Under the pieces are notes generated by a model. It saw only the letters and a program-made list of their open reading frames with translations. It was not told the DNA's origin and did not search any database. From the NCBI RefSeq assembly GCF_036669915.1, contig NC_089325.1, positions 16,911,718 through 16,975,717 of the forward strand: a stretch of 64,000 bases of DNA. Direction: 5' to 3'. This document shows positions 59,830-64,000 of the stretch, in pieces. Numbering within the stretch: the stretch's first letter is position 1; the number at the start of each line of letters is the position of its first letter. A program made the position numbers and the translations under genes. The stretch is from Pocillopora verrucosa (Eukaryota > Cnidaria > Anthozoa > Scleractinia > Pocilloporidae).

Positions 59830-62800
59830 TTACTTTTAACTGAGAGTAATACTTTGAATTTGGTCCATATGAGTTAGGTTTGAATTGGTTATAAAAAGAC
59901 TGATAATTGAAAATGGTTCAGTCTTATTTTTAGTACGAAATGAATATATATTTGGTTTTTGGATGGTTTCAGATTGGAGAATACATTTGTGCTCAGATAT
60001 ATCTAAACAAGCCGACTGTAGTTAATTCGTTTTTAAAACTATTTCGACTAATTTACATTGTTTCTTAATAATTTTAAAGTCTTCGATCTGTTGAAAACAA
60101 ATGTAAATATATCTCAAAGTTTTAGAGCTCGATACAGCACGAAAAATTTATTGCATCGCTGAGATCCTTGTGTTTGTGTGAAAAATCAACATTGACCTTG
60201 GCATTAGTTAGTATTGTTCTAGAAAGCCTACTCGAAAAGGTTTTTAATCATGCTGCCTCAAAGGATCCAGTTTGAAATTTGTAATGAACGGAAGCTATCA
60301 TCAATCAATGATTGAAATTCCCCCCAAAAAACGGTTTAGCTCGCTTTGCCCCGACGCTTTGCCGCATCAGCCTTTCAGCAAAAACTCCAATTACAGTCCG
60401 AAATGTCTTCCAACTTTCCTTGATTTTCGCGTGCTCTCCTCTTGTGGGCAATTTGTAATTTAGTCAACACTTGCGTGTAACTTTTCCCTGTTATTAGTTA
60501 AAGATCCGGTTTTGACGTGGTGTTGGCAAAATGGGTGGTTGTTGAAATAAGCCAAGTGAACGAGTCCCTTATAAAAAGTTTGGCTTTGAATTTCTGTGGG
60601 AAAAGGGAGTAGAGAAAGTGGAGTAAAAAGGGAATCTTTTGAAACAATAAAGATCCTTCCCTAAACTGGCGACTAAACTTGAAAACTTACTTTCGTGGCA
60701 AAATAATTTCATTATTGAAAGATTACATCCTGAAAATTCAACAAAGGTGACACTCATATTATCAGAGGGATGTCGATCTGAAATTGTTTTTTCCTTCATA
60801 GAGATTTGTATGACTTGGGGCATGAATGATATTTAACGGTACGTGACATGCTATATTTCCTTAAAATTCGAAGTTAAATGAAGCTCTGAAAGATTGCGAA
60901 ATCTATTTCTGACTGTGAACTCGATTACAAGAAAGCACTGGTTTAGTTCTTGAAAATTAATTAATTAATTTTCCTTATCGGCATTATCAAACGCTGGTGA
61001 ACTACAGACTGTTAAAATATCTGAAGCCAGCACCAAATAATAATCATTTTTTATCATGTTTTCAAATTAATTGTATTAGATCCCAAGAGAGACTGAAAAA
61101 TAACCGTCAGACGGTAATATAGTCAATATGCCTCGAGCTCTGAAAAAAATGGACCTAAACGAGTTGGTTCCTCCAAACATTTTTCTATTCAGATTCTCTT
61201 AAAAATGCTGTAACTTTCATTGGGGGAAAAAAGACGATTATTTTTAATACGAAGATACGCGAGAAAAACTGAAAGAAGGGAGACTCACACTCATATATAT
61301 TCAATATTTTGATCAAAGTCTTAAGTCTGTCTTCATGTTTTAAAAGCTTTTCATTGAATTTTCACCTCTAAATATAAAAATGTTCTTGTGTCAGTCCTTT
61401 TGATAATATTAACATCACACCTATGCCTGATATCCCCCCCCCGCCTCATTTGCTATGAATTCATGGAATATTCTCTACATTTGTCTTCCGCATCGAAACT
61501 GAGGAAGTGGTCCATTGAAAATTTATTTCGCATAGTTAATGGTGTTATTTCCAAACTTTGTAATTTCCTGAAGCTAAACGTTCACGCCTAGAGTGTTTAA
61601 ATCGAATTGAAGCGGGGCGGTGCACAGAAAAACCATTCTCTCCTCCCACGGCAGGTGAAAACTACACTCAAGAAATTAACCTGTTTACTGATATTCAATA
61701 ATAAAGATGTTTCTGGAATTTTTAGTAACAATTTTTATCCTTAAAAGGTTTCAAGATCTAACCTACATTAAGACGAATATACACAAAAACATGTCTGTAC
61801 TTAGCTATTTTGTTTCGCATTCAGATCACGTCGTAGCGTAAAGATATTCCCACTCCATTTTTTTTTTCTGTTCTTTGGTGTATGCATGTGAATCGTGTCC
61901 TGTTTCGTTTTAAATTATGTAGTATATTTTTCATTCTATGTGGCTTGAGGCGAAGATAATTTTAATTAAGCAAAGAAAACTTTACCGTTGGAAGCCATGA
62001 AATAATTATGATGTTAGCATCATTTTGCTAGGAACAAAAACACAACTGAACGCATAAATATTTGAATAATGGACATGTTTGTGACGCCGAGATCTCGAAA
62101 TACAGCCGTGTTTGTCGAATTATCTGAAGTAACTGATTAAATCTATTTTAAGAAACTATGTTCTATATGTGTATATCTCTTTGAAATAGAGAATTGTCAG
62201 ACAGAGCGATATTTTTATTGTTGATACACAGAGAAAATATCCATTTGTTTATCATTTTATCATGCCTTCTTAAAAAAGGGCGTCATCATTGCCGATGCTT
62301 CCAACTAAGATATGATCTTTTCTCAATATTTGTCAGGGAGGATAAAAACCTATATTTTGATACAGTCAGTAAATACCTGTCTGAGGAAGCTGATAAGTCT
62401 GATCTTATTATTAAGATAATTATGATTGTAGGATAAAGAATACAACGTATATTTTTATATCATTTTTTTTCTTTCATCCGGTTCTCAATGTCATAGTTTT
62501 CTATTTAGAGCAGTAAAGAAGTACGCGGCTATTATACTCAGACAGATCTTTTTGTCTTTTTTTCTCAAGACACAAAAACCCTTGATCAAAATTTACCTTG
62601 GTTAAACCTGTAAGTATGACGGTCAGAACCCGAATTTAATGGAGTTTTTTCGGACATATTCTCTAAATCAGATTGTTTAGCTGCAGATTGTAAAGCATAT
62701 GATGCTATTAGATTCACGAATCCTTGTGGTCTCCTAAAATATTAGTGAATTTCAGCAAGAGGTTGGCGTCAAAGCTAAAAATGACCTAAGATTTTATTTA

Positions 62801-64000
62801 CTCCTCCTGTTATCCTGGAGCGGCTCTTTAGGAAATGGAAAAAATCAATTCCTTGTGACGGCGATTGCAAATATTTTCTACCTAACGCAAAACTATCCGA
62901 AAGGAGAACGCTTTCAGCCGTTTTCTATTAGCATGATTAACCTCTCTATTAAAAGCTTAAACCATCAATTAGTTGTAATCTATGAATTTAGAGAGACCTT
63001 GACATATCAGTGCTGTTAAAAACGGGCTCTAATAATTGAACTGCGTGCGTTATTTTGGTCAACAATATCCATATCGTTTCATTTCCTGATAGCTGCTATT
63101 GTATCTGTATAAGTTTAGCCTCAGGCTACGCAGGAACTAACTCACGTTTTGTTCCTTACGTTAAGTGAGCGGCACCATTATAAGGAAACTAATAATTGCT
63201 GCCGATAACATAGTTTTCAAGGATCACCTTTAAAGATATTCCATTAAGTTAACTAGCACCCCGTATTGAGCAAGTAATTAAATTTTATGAGCCAATGAAA
63301 GCCCATCGGTGATTCGATTGATTTTATTGAAGGAAGTCCACCAGGTAAGGAGGCGACTGTTTTCTATTTTGTGTGGTCTGCAAAACCAATCTTCTGATGA
63401 AAGGTTCTTCAATGAAAAAGCGATGCTCATTTCCGCTTCAGTAATCTATGCGGAAAGATTAGCTTAAAACCGGCTTGTATGTACCATTTTTTATTACTTT
63501 GTTTCACACAAGGCGTTTAAAGGCTTCTCCTTGGATCTCAAATTAACGTACGTATGAGGGCTGACTTATTTACACACGTTTTATTTAGCTTGACATATAC
63601 ACTGACTTAAACTTGCATTTTATATGGTTTGTGTGTGATTTCCGAGTGTAATAACTTAATCTTCGTTTGATATTTGTGGGATGTGAAGTTAGGGTGATTC
63701 GTTTCTCTCTTTTGCTTAATTTACCGATTGACGTTAAAATTGTTCATATTCCATTTTATCTTACAGTACTTCTTATCACACTTTTTGAGCTCAAAAAGAA
63801 TCGAAAATACTTTAAAAGATTTTTGTTATCAACGGCAGGTGATAATGAGCTAAATCCTTATAAAACGGAAAATTTTCGACCAATTTGGAAAATGGTCTTC
63901 GCCGGTTTATTGACTGCGGGTCTTTTTCCGTTCTTACTTACAACATGAATCACGAATTTTAAGTTCTTGGTGTAATAATCGTTTCTCTTACCTTGGATCA
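59830..64000. other. intergenic to window end, no gene recognised
   Basis: AT-rich sequence with no recognisable domain. A 93-codon open frame near 63.7-63.9 kb is partly hydrophobic but has biased AT-rich composition and no supporting signals. No transposon ends were seen. Confidence 0.5.

Noticed and set aside
63667-63948. 93-codon hydrophobic frame near the window end
   Set aside because: Composition follows the AT-rich background; no start context or domain.

Overview
This is a 64 kb piece of an animal nuclear genome, most likely a cnidarian and probably a stony coral. The evidence is AT-rich DNA with low gene density, spliced genes with GT-AG introns, an animal CAMLG orthologue, LIM-only (LMO) genes, an intronless class A GPCR, and dense short repeats (tRNA-derived SINEs, foldback elements, G/C-run MITEs) of kinds I associate with coral genomes. 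The species assignment is inference. No bacterial, organellar, rRNA or intact tRNA gene was seen.

Layout. (1) 4.04-5.14 kb, + strand: an intronless rhodopsin-family receptor with the aminergic Asp3.32 but no cysteine in extracellular loop 2. (2) 11.8-15.6 kb, - strand: a complete three-exon CAMLG/GET2 gene, the tail-anchored-protein insertion receptor. Its first intron holds SINEs, a 9-copy 25-bp minisatellite and a foldback MITE. (3) 15.8-17.9 kb: a 1.26 kb foldback element and further repeats. (4) 18.2-22.4 kb, - strand: a decayed CR1/L2-type LINE split by a younger 1.17 kb insertion with a TTAA/GTTAA target duplication. (5) 28.5-31.0 kb: a pogo-like MITE, then a small secreted-peptide precursor (peptide 1) with dibasic processing sites and an amidation signal. 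(6) 33.6-46.4 kb: two LIM-only genes arranged tail to tail, an inverted tandem duplication with identical intron phases and a first coding exon of only four nucleotides (ATGG). (7) 53.3-53.6 kb: the 3' remnant of another LINE. (8) 57.9-59.8 kb: a second small secreted-peptide precursor (peptide 2), two-cysteine and arginine-rich. The remaining stretches show no supportable gene.

The genes do not form an obvious pathway. The most novel content is the two peptide precursors, which I cannot match to a named family. Each starts with an ATG directly after a splice acceptor. The LMO pair has an unusual 5' gene structure that would mislead automatic start calling. All exon joins were derived by reading splice consensus and frame and comparing paralogues; no transcript data were available.
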